From NCBI GenBank assembly GCA_902362805.1, contig CABIXY010000003.1:467140-531139 (forward strand): 64,000 nt of DNA. The letters run 5' to 3'. The notes beneath the pieces were generated by a model, which was given only the letters and a program-made list of their open reading frames with translations, was not told the origin of the DNA and made no database searches. Position numbers and translations under genes: made by a program. Source of the stretch: Eubacteriaceae bacterium (GTDB taxonomy: Bacteria; Bacillota; Clostridia; Peptostreptococcales; Anaerovoracaceae). This document shows positions 46,341-54,832 of this stretch, one piece after another. Every line of letters starts with the position of its first letter. Position 1 is the stretch's first letter.

Positions 46341-47492
46341 ATGATGGCAGATAAAAGAGATTATTATGAAGTCCTTGGCCTGAAAAAAGGGGCAAGTGAC
46401 GATGAGATAAAAAAAGCCTTCCGAAAGATGGCTATGAAGTACCATCCTGACAAAAATCCAGGAGATAAAACTGCCGAAGAGATGTTCAAAGAAGTCAACG
46501 AGGCATATAGCGTCTTGTCAGATCCAGACAAGAAGAGCAAATATGACAAATTCGGTCATGCTGGCGTAGATCCTAATGCAGGATTTGGAGGCGGCGGTTT
46601 CGGCGGCTTCGGCGGAGGCGGCGGTTTTGACGATATATTTGATATGTTTGGAAGTATGTTCGGAGGTGGTTTTGGCGGCGGTAATGCTAGCAGAAAGAAT
46701 GGCCCGATGAAGGGCAGAGATTTGCAGAAGGCGATTACCATCGACTTTGAAGAGGCTGCTTTCGGAACGAAAAAAGAAATCAGTATCAACAAATACGTTC
46801 AGTGTCCAAAATGCAAAGGGGAAGGAACCGCCCCTGGTACTGAGAAAAAAACCTGCGGAAAGTGCGGTGGAACCGGTCAGGTTCACACTGTACAGAGAAC
46901 GCCTTTTGGACAGTTCCAGAGCACGGGACCGTGTCCTGACTGTGGAGGAAAAGGAACGATTATCGAGACGCCATGTCCTGACTGTGGCGGAACCGGAAAA
47001 ATTCGCAAGAATATCAAGATCAACGTGGATATTCCGGCAGGTGTAGACAATGACAGCGTCATTCCAATCAGAGGACAGGGAGAGCCGGGCGAAAACGGCG
47101 GACCGAGCGGGGATCTGTATGTAGTCATCACAGTGAAACCGCACAAGATGTTTAAGCGCGATCGAGATAACCTGTACTTAGATATTCCAATTTCCTTCAA
47201 CCAGGCAGCGTTGGGGGATGAAATCACCGTCCCGACTCTCGATGGGAAGGTGTCCTACAAGGTGCCGGCAGGAACCCAGCCTGGCACAGTCTTCAGACTG
47301 AAGGGCAAGGGCATGAAGAACGTGAGAAATGGCAAAATGGGCGACCTATATGTAAAAGTCATTCTGGAAGTTCCGACCAAACTCAGCTCCAAACAGAAAA
47401 AAGCTGTGGAAGAGATGGGCAAGGCTCTGGACAACAATTGCTACCAGAAGAAGTCCGGATTTGCAGAGAAGATGAAAGAGTTATTCAAATAG
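46341..47492 (+). CDS. dnaJ: Chaperone DnaJ (Hsp40)
   Basis: 383 residues from ATG 46341 (an adjacent ATG at 46344 is equally possible; AAGGAAGG upstream). J domain with YHPDKNP, a glycine/phenylalanine-rich linker (about residues 75-115), four zinc-binding repeats ([32 protein letters not shown]) and the substrate-binding C-terminal domains. Last gene of the heat-shock operon; a terminator follows. Confidence 0.98.
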   Translation: MMADKRDYYEVLGLKKGASDDEIKKAFRKMAMKYHPDKNPGDKTAEEMFKEVNEAYSVLSDPDKKSKYDKFGHAGVDPNAGFGGGGFGGFGGGGGFDDIFDMFGSMFGGGFGGGNASRKNGPMKGRDLQKAITIDFEEAAFGTKKEISINKYVQCPKCKGEGTAPGTEKKTCGKCGGTGQVHTVQRTPFGQFQSTGPCPDCGGKGTIIETPCPDCGGTGKIRKNIKINVDIPAGVDNDSVIPIRGQGEPGENGGPSGDLYVVITVKPHKMFKRDRDNLYLDIPISFNQAALGDEITVPTLDGKVSYKVPAGTQPGTVFRLKGKGMKNVRNGKMGDLYVKVILEVPTKLSSKQKKAVEEMGKALDNNCYQKKSGFAEKMKELFK

Positions 47493-47497
47493 AAGCG

Positions 47498-47542
47498 AAA
47501 GAGCTGCTGCCCTTGACCAGATCAAGTGCGACAGCTCTTTTT
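47498..47542 (+). terminator. Terminator of the hrcA-dnaJ operon
   Basis: AAAGAGCTG and CAGCTCTTT arms with TTT following, 6 bases after the dnaJ stop. Confidence 0.85.
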
Positions 47543-47723
47543 GCGTGACAAGTATGGAACTCTACACGGACAAATCCATGAACTGCGTAACCTTGGCTAC
47601 AGGGCTGTTTATCAGCTTGTAAAGCAGGGTCAGATAATGAGAATGATCGTGATTTCTGTCCGCAATGATGAAGCCGTCTATAAGGCAGCGGAACGAGGGA
47701 TTCGTGATATGATCAAAAAATAA
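47540..47723 (+). pseudogene. Fragment resembling the C-terminus of a RelE/ParE-type toxin
   Basis: About 60 codons ending in GYRAVYQLVKQGQIMRMIVISVRNDEAVYK and a basic tail. The beta-strand pattern (GYRAVYQLV, IMRMIVISVRND) resembles the end of RelE/ParE-like toxins. The frame emerges from the dnaJ terminator without its own start site, so it is probably a remnant. Family assignment is tentative. Confidence 0.4.
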
Positions 47724-47747
47724 CAGAATAGCAAAGAAGATCATGAG

Positions 47748-47782
47748 GAGCGCCCCCTGGAGAGATTTCGGGGGGCTTCTTT
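47748..47782 (+). terminator. GC-rich terminator
   Basis: GCGCCCCC and CGGGGGGC arms followed by TTCTTTTGG, after the toxin-like fragment. Confidence 0.75.
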
Positions 47783-47832
47783 TGGAGGCAGCAGAATCTC
47801 CTGCCCAGGCCTTGAGAACTCTGTGAAATTGC

Positions 47833-47863
47833 TTGACTATACGGTAACCATATACTTTAAAAT
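47833..47863 (+). promoter_or_regulatory. MerR-type promoter with 19-bp spacer
   Basis: TTGACT (47833-47838), a 19-base spacer holding the near-palindrome TATACGGTAACCATATA, then TAAAAT (47858-47863). The long spacer with dyad symmetry is the hallmark of promoters activated by MerR-family regulators; a MerR gene lies at the end of this module. Confidence 0.82.
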
Positions 47864-47890
47864 AGTAAGAGAATGATGGAGGTGGACATT

Positions 47891-49309
47891 TTGAAGCTAC
47901 AGTTTCATACAAAATTATCATATGGAATCGGGGGATTGGCCGATAACGCCATGTTTACACTGATTGAGACGTTTCTCTTGTTTTATTTGACCACTGTTGT
48001 GGGCATCAAACCGGCCACGGCGGGAACGATATTAGCTTTGGGCTGCATTTGGGAAGCCTTTTGTGGTCCGATCAGCGGATATCTTTCGGACAATATCGAA
48101 ACCAGATTTGGCAAGAGAAAACCATTTCTACTGGCGGCGGCAGTACCGGCGGCGATTGTTACCAGCCTGCTCTTTACATCCATAGATATGAGCTATGGCC
48201 TCAAAGTTGTCTATTACGGATTGATGACCATCCTCTTTTGGTGGTGTTTCGCTATTTTTTTCGTGCCATATATGACGTGGGGTTCTGAACTGACGACCGA
48301 TTACCACGAGCGGACGGTACTCCGGTCTTATGCTTACGTATTTAACCAGATTGGCAAAGGGCTGGGCATGGTCATGCCGTCAGTCTTTGTGGCGTTTCTC
48401 ATAGGTATGGGCAGGACTCTAGAGCAGTCCTGGTCGGCAGTAGGCATCCTGGTCGGCGTTGCCAGCGGGGCAGCACTTTTGATCTGCGCCTTGACCATCA
48501 AAAAGACCGATGTGCCGAATTTCGTGAAAGATCCAAATAAGGAAAAGGTCCTGACTGTGAAAAATGTCAAGAATATGTTCAAGGAGTATTTTCAGATTTT
48601 GAAGTTGAAACCGATCAGGTATATCATCGGATCCAGTCTGATTTACCTCATCGCCAACACGATTTTCGCATCGGATATGGTTTATTATTTTACTTATAAC
48701 TTAGGGCTGCCGGCTGTGCAGATCTCGGCGATTACACTGCTGATGACGGTAGCAGGAATCCTCCTCACGCCTATGATCGCGGCTTGCTCCGGCAAAACAG
48801 ATAAAAAAATCACCTTCATGGCAGGGATGATATTCAGTGGAATCGTTCTCATCGGGGCGAGAGTCATTGGTGTCAATTCTTTTACAGCCTGCTGCCTCAT
48901 GTGTGGCCTCTTCGCTGTGGGAAACACTTGCTACTGGCAGCTGATGCCGTCGATGATTTATGATGTCTGTGAGGCTGAAGAACTGGCCTCTGGCGAAAAA
49001 CATTCAGGTGCGGTCATTTCTCTGCAGGCGTTGTCCGAATCCTTGTCCACGGCTGCCGGTGTTCAGATTTTGGGAATCATCTTGGAACAGGCTGGCTTTA
49101 ACGAGGCGGCGACTGTGCAGGGCGCCGCAGCGCTCACCTGGGTCAGCAACAGCTTTTCTCTTCTTCCGGGAATCGGCATGCTCATCGTGGCCTTTGTCAT
49201 CAGCCGTTATCCCATCAACAAACATACCTTCCCAAGGATTTTAGAAGGAGTGGAGAAGCGCAGGCGAGGGGAGCCGGTAAACATGGATGATTATGACGAT
49301 ATCTTTTGA
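47891..49309 (+). CDS. GPH family (MelB-like) sodium/sugar symporter
   Basis: 472 residues, about twelve transmembrane helices. Segments KLSYGIGGLADN, LSDNIETRFGKRKPFLL and FVPYMTWGSELTTDYHERT match the glycoside-pentoside-hexuronide family. The TTG at 47891, 5 bases after GGAGGTGG, is preferred; the ATGs at 47873/47876 fall almost at the predicted transcript start and lack a site. The cargo may be a glycoside or a drug-like compound given the MerR control. Its stop directly abuts the stop of the convergent merR gene. Confidence 0.85.
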   Translation: MKLQFHTKLSYGIGGLADNAMFTLIETFLLFYLTTVVGIKPATAGTILALGCIWEAFCGPISGYLSDNIETRFGKRKPFLLAAAVPAAIVTSLLFTSIDMSYGLKVVYYGLMTILFWWCFAIFFVPYMTWGSELTTDYHERTVLRSYAYVFNQIGKGLGMVMPSVFVAFLIGMGRTLEQSWSAVGILVGVASGAALLICALTIKKTDVPNFVKDPNKEKVLTVKNVKNMFKEYFQILKLKPIRYIIGSSLIYLIANTIFASDMVYYFTYNLGLPAVQISAITLLMTVAGILLTPMIAACSGKTDKKITFMAGMIFSGIVLIGARVIGVNSFTACCLMCGLFAVGNTCYWQLMPSMIYDVCEAEELASGEKHSGAVISLQALSESLSTAAGVQILGIILEQAGFNEAATVQGAAALTWVSNSFSLLPGIGMLIVAFVISRYPINKHTFPRILEGVEKRRRGEPVNMDDYDDIF

Positions 49310-50140
49310 TCATTCGATGATTTTGATTGAGACTTTGACCATGTAGTTATAGTATCCGTTGACCGACAGGTCGTCCAGAATCACATCCTCGTAAAAGTGA
49401 TCGCCTATGGTGAGGCCGCAGCGATCTGCATACGCTATGATTGCCAGGCAGAGCTTGCTGACGTTGTCGTAACCGTGATTGTCGTAGATGCCGATATAGC
49501 GGGCGCCTTTGTCAAAGAAGGCGTCTTGGAATCCGCTTTCTCTGAGTACGGAAGGATCCACAACGCTATAGAATTTTGAATACCGATAACCCTCTGGGGT
49601 CACGCTGTCCTTTGGTATCATACCGCCGATGGCATAGGCGCCTTGGATCCCCAGGCTGTGACAGTAGTTGAAATGTTCCGATACGGCTTCTGCCACGGCT
49701 TTTTCGTCTCCCAGTCCTTTGTAACTGGTCTCGACAAGATATTCGTCAGGAACATAGTCGATGATGATCTCACCCACCTTTGCCGCCATGCCTTCTCTGG
49801 TAAGGTTGATTTTTGCATCCACGTATTTCTTTGCTGTTGCAAGCCTTTTCATCATCAGGTCCATCTCTGCTTTTTTGTTTTCAAGAAGTTCGATCAAAGC
49901 CTCCGGCGAACGGTGATCCATGTGGGCTTTGATTTCTTTTAAGGGAACCTTCAGATCTTTGAACATGGTCAGCACAGAAAAAGTCTCGAGCTGCGTATAG
50001 GAATAGTAGCGATAGCCGTTTTCACCTTTGATTTCGGGCTGGAAAATACCGATTTCGTCGTAGTGGAACAAGGTCTGTTTTTTGACACCAGCCAGCTTTG
50101 CAAATTCTCCTGTGGTAAAATAATCTTTCATCTTTTTCAT
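49310..50140 (-). CDS. MerR family regulator with GyrI-like effector domain
   Basis: 276 residues from the ATG at 50140 (GGGAGG upstream). Winged-helix residues [44 protein letters not shown], here quoted by its two ends only as [12 protein letters not shown] and [10 protein letters not shown], then a coiled-coil (about 80-115) and a GyrI-like C-terminal domain for small hydrophobic ligands. It likely controls the 19-bp-spacer promoter of the convergent GPH transporter, as in BmrR/BltR systems. Confidence 0.88.
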   Translation of the reverse strand: MKKMKDYFTTGEFAKLAGVKKQTLFHYDEIGIFQPEIKGENGYRYYSYTQLETFSVLTMFKDLKVPLKEIKAHMDHRSPEALIELLENKKAEMDLMMKRLATAKKYVDAKINLTREGMAAKVGEIIIDYVPDEYLVETSYKGLGDEKAVAEAVSEHFNYCHSLGIQGAYAIGGMIPKDSVTPEGYRYSKFYSVVDPSVLRESGFQDAFFDKGARYIGIYDNHGYDNVSKLCLAIIAYADRCGLTIGDHFYEDVILDDLSVNGYYNYMVKVSIKIIE

Positions 50141-50264
50141 GAGCCGCCTCCCGAGGATTTTCAATTAATAACAGTTTAGCAGAGCGCGACGAGAAGTGCA
50201 ATGAGGGCGGGGGCGTTTTTCTTGAAGTGGATTAGAAATTATGCTAATATGAATATAAGAAATT

Positions 50265-50384
50265 CGGAAAGTAAGAGAACTGGCTCGATTAGAATTAATG
50301 CATGAACTTCAGAAGGGGCTTCAGGATATAGAATCTGGCAGAGTAGTGCGTGTTGATAAGTGCTTTTCACGGTTGAAGAGGTAA
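50265..50384 (+). pseudogene. Remnant of a type II antitoxin
   Basis: About 36 codons (IRKVRELARLELMHELQKG... ending in CFSRLKR) resembling the C-terminus of RelB/ParD-type antitoxins. An in-frame stop precedes it, and the DNA-binding N-terminus is missing. It is immediately upstream of a truncated toxin start. Confidence 0.4.
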
Positions 50385-50388
50385 TGGT

Positions 50389-50460
50389 ATGGGAGAATAT
50401 CAAATTGTAATATCGTTAAATGCCAGCGGTGACATAGAAAACATCTATAGAAGAAAATAA
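50389..50460 (+). pseudogene. Truncated RelE/ParE toxin start
   Basis: ATG followed by GEYQIVISLNASGDIENIYR and a stop after 23 codons. This is the first strand and helix of ParE/RelE-type toxins, cut off by mutation or deletion. It starts 5 bases after the antitoxin remnant stop, as in intact TA operons. Confidence 0.45.
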
Positions 50461-50547
50461 AAAGATAAATATTTTGCCTGTGAGGTACGACAGAATGAAC
50501 TAGAGAGAGTATTTTGACCAGTCACACTTTTAAAGGAGGAAAGCAAA

Positions 50548-51513
50548 TTGAAATATATCGAAATCAACATCGAAACGGAGAGCCAGGGCATCGAGGCGGT
50601 GGTCAGCGAACTGATGAATCTGGGCATCACGGATACGGTAGTGGAAGACCCCAGGGATATTGAAGATCTGATGGACAAGAAACAGACTTACGACTGGGAC
50701 TATCTGGACGATGAGATCATCGAGAAGATGAAGGACAAACCCAAGGTGACGGTGTTTTTTGAAGATTCAGAAGAGAATCGGGGACGCATCCGCGAAATCG
50801 AACTGGCCATGGCGGGGCTGAAAGCAAAAGCGCAGGCCGGAGACTACGGACAAGGCATGGATTTTGGAACGCTGCAAGTCATCAGCAAGGTGGATGACGA
50901 CGCCCAGTGGAAGGACAAGTGGAAGGAATACTTCAAGCCATCGAAGATTTCTGAGCACATCGTGGTGAAACCTACCTGGGAGCCTTATAAAAATCGGCAG
51001 GGCGATCTGGTCATTGAAATCGATCCGGGCATGGCTTTTGGCACGGGAACCCACGAGACGACTTCCCTCTGTGTAAAAATGCTGGAAAGCTATCAGAAGG
51101 AAGGTGACAAGGTTCTTGACGTGGGCTGCGGAAGCGGGATTTTGTCCATCGCCGCTGCGCTTCTTTCGGCAGAGGACGTGCTGGGCATCGATATCGATCC
51201 GGTGGCTGTGGAAGTCGCGGCAGAGAACATCGCATTGAACAAAGTAGGCGCTTGCTGCAAAGCGCAATATGGAGACCTGACCAAAGGCGTGGATTACCAG
51301 GCGGACATCATCGTGGCAAATCTGATGGCTGATCTGGTCATGATGCTGGCAGAAGATGCGGCAAAGCACCTGGTCAAGGGCGGTTATTTTATCTCGTCGG
51401 GGATTCTGGTGGAGAAGGAACTGCAGGTGGTGGAGCATCTGCGGAAGAAGGGCTTTGCCATCATGGAGGTCAGAGAAGACGGCGGCTGGTGCTGCATCGT
51501 TGCAAAAGCATAA
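50548..51513 (+). CDS. prmA: Ribosomal protein L11 methyltransferase
   Basis: 321 residues with a TTG start behind AAAGGAGGAAAG. It trimethylates ribosomal protein L11. The SAM-binding motif VLDVGCGSGILSIAAALL, IDPGMAFGTGTHETT and VANLMADL are intact. It normally follows dnaJ in Firmicutes; here a 3-kb transporter/MerR insert separates them. Confidence 0.95.
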   Translation: MKYIEINIETESQGIEAVVSELMNLGITDTVVEDPRDIEDLMDKKQTYDWDYLDDEIIEKMKDKPKVTVFFEDSEENRGRIREIELAMAGLKAKAQAGDYGQGMDFGTLQVISKVDDDAQWKDKWKEYFKPSKISEHIVVKPTWEPYKNRQGDLVIEIDPGMAFGTGTHETTSLCVKMLESYQKEGDKVLDVGCGSGILSIAAALLSAEDVLGIDIDPVAVEVAAENIALNKVGACCKAQYGDLTKGVDYQADIIVANLMADLVMMLAEDAAKHLVKGGYFISSGILVEKELQVVEHLRKKGFAIMEVREDGGWCCIVAKA

Positions 51514-51530
51514 CAGCATAACGAATCGTA

Positions 51531-51565
51531 AAAAAATCCGGGGTATGAGAAACTCCGGATTTTTT
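51531..51565. terminator. Terminator after prmA
   Basis: AAAAAATCCGG and CCGGATTTTTT form a perfect stem with T-runs on both strands. Confidence 0.9.
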
Positions 51566-51642
51566 CTAGTGCAAGCTGCTTTTATGGAAGCAGAATACCC
51601 CCTGCAGAGCACTCTTTTAACCTCTATTGACGTAAAAAAACA

Positions 51643-51778
51643 CAAAAACACCTAAAAATCTGATGACTGCAAAGGGAGTATCTCTGCGGCGATGACTGTA
51701 ACCGTTGAAACTTCGTCATGGTCTTTGTCCAACCCGCTGCTTCCGCCCTTCAACGCCCAGAATCTTTAGGTGTTTTTG
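51643..51778. mobile_element. 136-bp inverted-repeat cassette
   Basis: CAAAAACACCTAAA (51643-51656) and TTTAGGTGTTTTTG (51765-51778) form a perfect 14-bp inverted repeat around non-coding sequence. It could be a small decayed mobile element or a folded RNA. Confidence 0.55.
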
Positions 51779-51937
51779 GCCTATTTTGATAAAATGACGG
51801 GTAAAACCTGTGCGGTGCCGGCACGACAAGGGCAAGTGGAATCATTTAGCTGTGATACGTAGTTGAAAATGGCGATGATTTTACGGGTGATTGAATGGAA
51901 TATAGGGGGCGGGGGTATATGATGCGCGTTTTGCACG

Positions 51938-52206
51938 ATAAGGTTAGGTTTTTTGCCGCTGCCTTGCAAATCTCGCGTAACTCAGTGACAGTCTCAACAG
52001 CCATTACCCAGGAAAACAGATGGGACTGCTCCCGGAATCTGCGGCAATACCGCATATGGTTATTTTTTCGGAATGTAGGCGGCATTTGCATGGTTGAGAT
52101 TCATACAAAAAATAACCAGAATCAGATATACCCCTCTGTTGCTGCGCCTAGCTTCAAACTCGGTTACGCAGGAGTGCTCGGATATATCCAAAAAACCTAA
52201 CCTTAT
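51938..52206. mobile_element. 269-bp cassette with 18-bp perfect terminal inverted repeats
   Basis: ATAAGGTTAGGTTTTTTG (51938-51955) is the exact complement of CAAAAAACCTAACCTTAT (52189-52206). Interior sequence is non-coding with a further inner GCGTAAC/GTTACGC pair. No flanking duplication was recognised. MITE-like element or long-stem RNA. Confidence 0.6.
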
Positions 52207-52278
52207 TGTAACGGGACATGTTTTGGGGACAGATTCTTTTTCGATTATTTAAGACAGAAGCGAGCGAAATAATTCAGC

Positions 52279-52330
52279 TTGACAATTCTGCTATCTTGCA
52301 TTACAATATAGTTGTATCTTGCAATGCAAG
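52279..52330 (+). promoter_or_regulatory. padR promoter and operator
   Basis: TTGACA (52279-52284), 17 bases, TACAAT (52302-52307). An inverted repeat CTTGCATT (52295-52302) ... AATGCAAG (52323-52330), with an extra direct copy of TATCTTGCA, overlaps the -10 and start site: a plausible site for PadR autorepression. Confidence 0.75.
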
Positions 52331-52362
52331 GTAGTCTGTTTTGTTCAAAAGGAGTGAGAAAA

Positions 52363-52680
52363 ATGATTCCATCACAGATGCTGAAAGGAGTTCTGGAGGG
52401 CTGCATCCTGGCTGTCATTCGGGAGGAAGAGACTTATGGATATGAGATTACGACCAAGCTGGAAGGATATGGGTTTGGCAGCGTGGCAGAGGGGACGATC
52501 TATCCGATCCTGCTGCGGCTGGAGAAGAACGGCAGCATCGTTGCCGAAGCGAAACCATCCCCGGCAGGGCCGAAGCGGAAGTATTATCATCTGACAGAGA
52601 CCGGGCAAAAGAGTTTGGAAGAGTTTTGCCGCAACTGGCAGGCTATCAGTGAAGCGGTCAACAGCGTGTTATACGACTAA
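52363..52680 (+). CDS. PadR family transcriptional regulator
   Basis: 105 residues from the ATG at 52363 with AAAAGGAG upstream. The winged helix shows GCILAVIREEETYGYEITTKL, quoted here in part as EEETYGYEITTKL, then GTIYPILLRLEKNG and GPKRKYYHLTETG of PadR. It likely represses its own operon, including the two membrane protein genes downstream. Confidence 0.92.
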   Translation: MIPSQMLKGVLEGCILAVIREEETYGYEITTKLEGYGFGSVAEGTIYPILLRLEKNGSIVAEAKPSPAGPKRKYYHLTETGQKSLEEFCRNWQAISEAVNSVLYD

Positions 52681-52765
52681 CGCCAATCCACGCACTTCGT
52701 TTGCGGGGCGTTAAAGCATAAGGTCTTCCCAACAATTTTCTTTGAAAATTGGGGCAAGAACCATT
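52681..52765 (+). repeat. Two-hairpin dispersed repeat, copy R6 (type 1)
   Basis: Hairpin I (AACGCC ... GGGCGTT) then core 52716-52765: GCATAAGGTCTTCCC, stem CAATTTTC-TTT-GAAAATTG, GGGGCAAGAACCATT. It fills the gap between padR and the next gene and ends just before AAGGAGG, as copy R4 does before hrcA. Confidence 0.9.
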
Positions 52766-52782
52766 ATAAGGAGGTAAGGGAA

Positions 52783-53454
52783 ATGAATAAAAAAGCGAGA
52801 ATGCTGGCAAAGGAAAACGAGAGAGAAGAGGAGAAAATCTGGGATGCCAGCGAGGAGGTCTATACGGATATCATCGTCTACCTGAGGGTTTCTCGGCTCT
52901 CCGAATACAATCAGGAGCTGGTGCGCAGTGACATCATCCAGATGATCCTAGATGGCCAGACGCGAGGAGAAGGGATCGGTACAGTAATCGGAGAGGATTA
53001 CAAAGGGTTTTGCGATGAAATCATCGAAACCTTTCCACCTAAGAGACTGAAAGATAAGGTGCTGGAGACCCTTGATACGACTTGTATGTGCCTGTCGATT
53101 CTGGGATTGATCAGTCTCATCTTCAACTTCATCGACAACATTCGACTGAAGAATCACCTTTTCACCTATTCCCTATCGGCGGCGGATGTGGTAAACTTTA
53201 TTGTGATTGTAACCATAGCCAATCTGGTCGTCTATGTGATCTGCAAAGGCGCTTTTGAGCAACCGAAGAAAGAAAGCAAGGTCAGACTCGTTTTAGAGGG
53301 TGCCTTTATCTTTGCTCTGCTTACGGGGATCTTCGTCTGTGCAAAGCTTTTTCTGGACAATTACGCGGTGCAGTTCAACATGGTCATCGCAGCGGTAGTC
53401 ATCGCAGTGGCGTATGTGATTCACAGAGTCATCGGGATCAGAGATCTGGCTTAA
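52783..53454 (+). CDS. PadR-linked DUF1048-like membrane protein
   Basis: 223 residues. A soluble helical N-terminus of about 100 residues (IIVYLRVSRLSEYNQ, GEGIGTVIGEDYKGFCDEII) resembles the DUF1048/HAAS-type domain that commonly accompanies PadR genes; four hydrophobic helices follow. AAGGAGG precedes the ATG. Presumably a signalling or regulatory membrane protein under PadR control; function unknown. Confidence 0.65.
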   Translation: MNKKARMLAKENEREEEKIWDASEEVYTDIIVYLRVSRLSEYNQELVRSDIIQMILDGQTRGEGIGTVIGEDYKGFCDEIIETFPPKRLKDKVLETLDTTCMCLSILGLISLIFNFIDNIRLKNHLFTYSLSAADVVNFIVIVTIANLVVYVICKGAFEQPKKESKVRLVLEGAFIFALLTGIFVCAKLFLDNYAVQFNMVIAAVVIAVAYVIHRVIGIRDLA

Positions 53455-53485
53455 GACTAAAATTGATAACGAGGAGGTTGCCTGA

Positions 53486-54079
53486 TTGAAGAAAAGCAAC
53501 TCGAAGAAAAAAGATAATATCATATTCATGTTATTCTGTCTGGTCCTGGGCATGCTCATGGGCTGGATTTCGAAGGATCTTGCCGGCAGCGGCGTCATTG
53601 GCGCCATCATATCCAATATCGGGATCTGGGTGTTCGTTTCCTCACTGATTGCTGCTTACTCGCCAGAAGCTGTACGGGCGGCGTTGCACGTATTTATCTA
53701 CTTTGTCGGCGTCATCGGCGCCTATTATGCCCATCTGTTTGCCCTGGGAATGAACATGACCGGAAATGTTTTATATTGGCTCGTCTTCGCCGCCATCGGC
53801 GCCCTGATTGGATTTATCGTCTGGCATTCAGGAGACAAGGAGTGGCTGGGTGCAGGCTGTGCAGCAGTACCGATTTCCCTTCTGCTGGCAGAGGGCTATC
53901 CTATCTATCACAGTTTGTCCATATCCCTGGGGTTTGATATCGTTTGCGCGGTGCTGCTCTACATATTGCTTGCACCGAGCAAAAATCAGAAATTGATGAT
54001 GCTGCCATACATCATCGTATTTACTTTCGGACTCGTATATTTCGGCGTATTTTCTAAAATCTTTGGAGGGTGGATATGA
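53486..54079 (+). CDS. Polytopic membrane protein, DUF6518-like
   Basis: 197 residues, TTG start after GAGGAGG. Six helices or so; a KKSNSKKKDN basic N-terminus then IIFMLFCLVLGMLMGWISK. Resembles the DUF6518 group; function unknown. Its stop overlaps the rsmE start as ATGA, so rsmE translation is coupled to this accessory gene. Confidence 0.6.
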   Translation: MKKSNSKKKDNIIFMLFCLVLGMLMGWISKDLAGSGVIGAIISNIGIWVFVSSLIAAYSPEAVRAALHVFIYFVGVIGAYYAHLFALGMNMTGNVLYWLVFAAIGALIGFIVWHSGDKEWLGAGCAAVPISLLLAEGYPIYHSLSISLGFDIVCAVLLYILLAPSKNQKLMMLPYIIVFTFGLVYFGVFSKIFGGWI

Positions 54080-54810
54080 AGCTATTTGCAGATGCCGGCT
54101 GCATCGGAGACAAGTATATCAAAATCACGGACAAGGGTGATATCAGACATTTGTCCAAGGTGCTCAGGCTGAAAGAGGGGGACAAAGTGGATGTTTCCGA
54201 TTCGGTAGAATGGGAGTATCGGACAGAAATCGTCAGCATCAGCGAAGAGGAAGTTCTGCTGACCATCATAGATAAACAGAAGTTTGCCAGAGAACCGGAG
54301 CTGGAAGCCACTCTTTTCCAAGGTGTTCCCAAAGCGGGGAAGATGGAAACAATCATCCAGAAGTGCGTAGAACTGGGCGTTCACGCTATCGTTCCGGTGT
54401 TCATGGAGCGTACCGTTGTGGTTGAGAAGGGCAACTTCGGCAAGAAGCTGGATCGCTGGCAGAAAATCAGCGATGAAGCGGTCAAGCAGTGTAAACGGGG
54501 GATGGTTCCTCAGGTTGAGGAACAGGTCCGTTTTTCTGAAATGCTTAAAAAGCTGGCGGCTTATGACCTGATCCTCTTTCCTTATGAAAATGAGGCCGAC
54601 TATTCCATCAAAGACTGTCTGCGGAACCTGAGCGAGAAACCTAAATCGGTGGCTGTCATCATCGGACCGGAAGGCGGCTTCGCAGATCGAGAAGCTGGAG
54701 AGCTGGACGCAGCGGGTGCTGTCCGCGTAACCCTGGGCAAGACCATTCTCAGGACAGAGACAGCTGGCATGGCAGCTCTTGCTATGACCATGTACGAACT
54801 GGAGCTGTAG
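54076..54810 (+). CDS. rsmE: 16S rRNA m3U1498 methyltransferase
   Basis: 244 residues from ATG 54076 (GGAGGG upstream). SPOUT-class enzyme: N-terminal PUA-like region (HLSKVLRLKEGD), then QKCVELGV, AVIIGPEGGFADREA and the knot LGKTILRTETAGMAA. In relatives rsmE directly follows prmA; here the PadR module lies between. Confidence 0.95.
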   Translation: MKLFADAGCIGDKYIKITDKGDIRHLSKVLRLKEGDKVDVSDSVEWEYRTEIVSISEEEVLLTIIDKQKFAREPELEATLFQGVPKAGKMETIIQKCVELGVHAIVPVFMERTVVVEKGNFGKKLDRWQKISDEAVKQCKRGMVPQVEEQVRFSEMLKKLAAYDLILFPYENEADYSIKDCLRNLSEKPKSVAVIIGPEGGFADREAGELDAAGAVRVTLGKTILRTETAGMAALAMTMYELEL

Positions 54811-54832
54811 AAATCAGAGGCTTCCGTCAAAA

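Noticed and set aside
50780..51650. Long open frame on the minus strand across prmA
   Set aside because: It is the shadow of prmA and its downstream terminator; no ribosome binding site or recognisable domain.
51661..51715. CTGATGA and GAAAC boxes inside the 136-bp cassette, resembling a hammerhead ribozyme core
   Set aside because: The bases flanking the two boxes do not form stem II (CTGC against CGTT), and no cleavage-site helix fits.
51895..52200. 101-codon open frame across the 269-bp cassette
   Set aside because: It runs through both inverted repeats, has no ribosome binding site, and its product shows no domain-like pattern.
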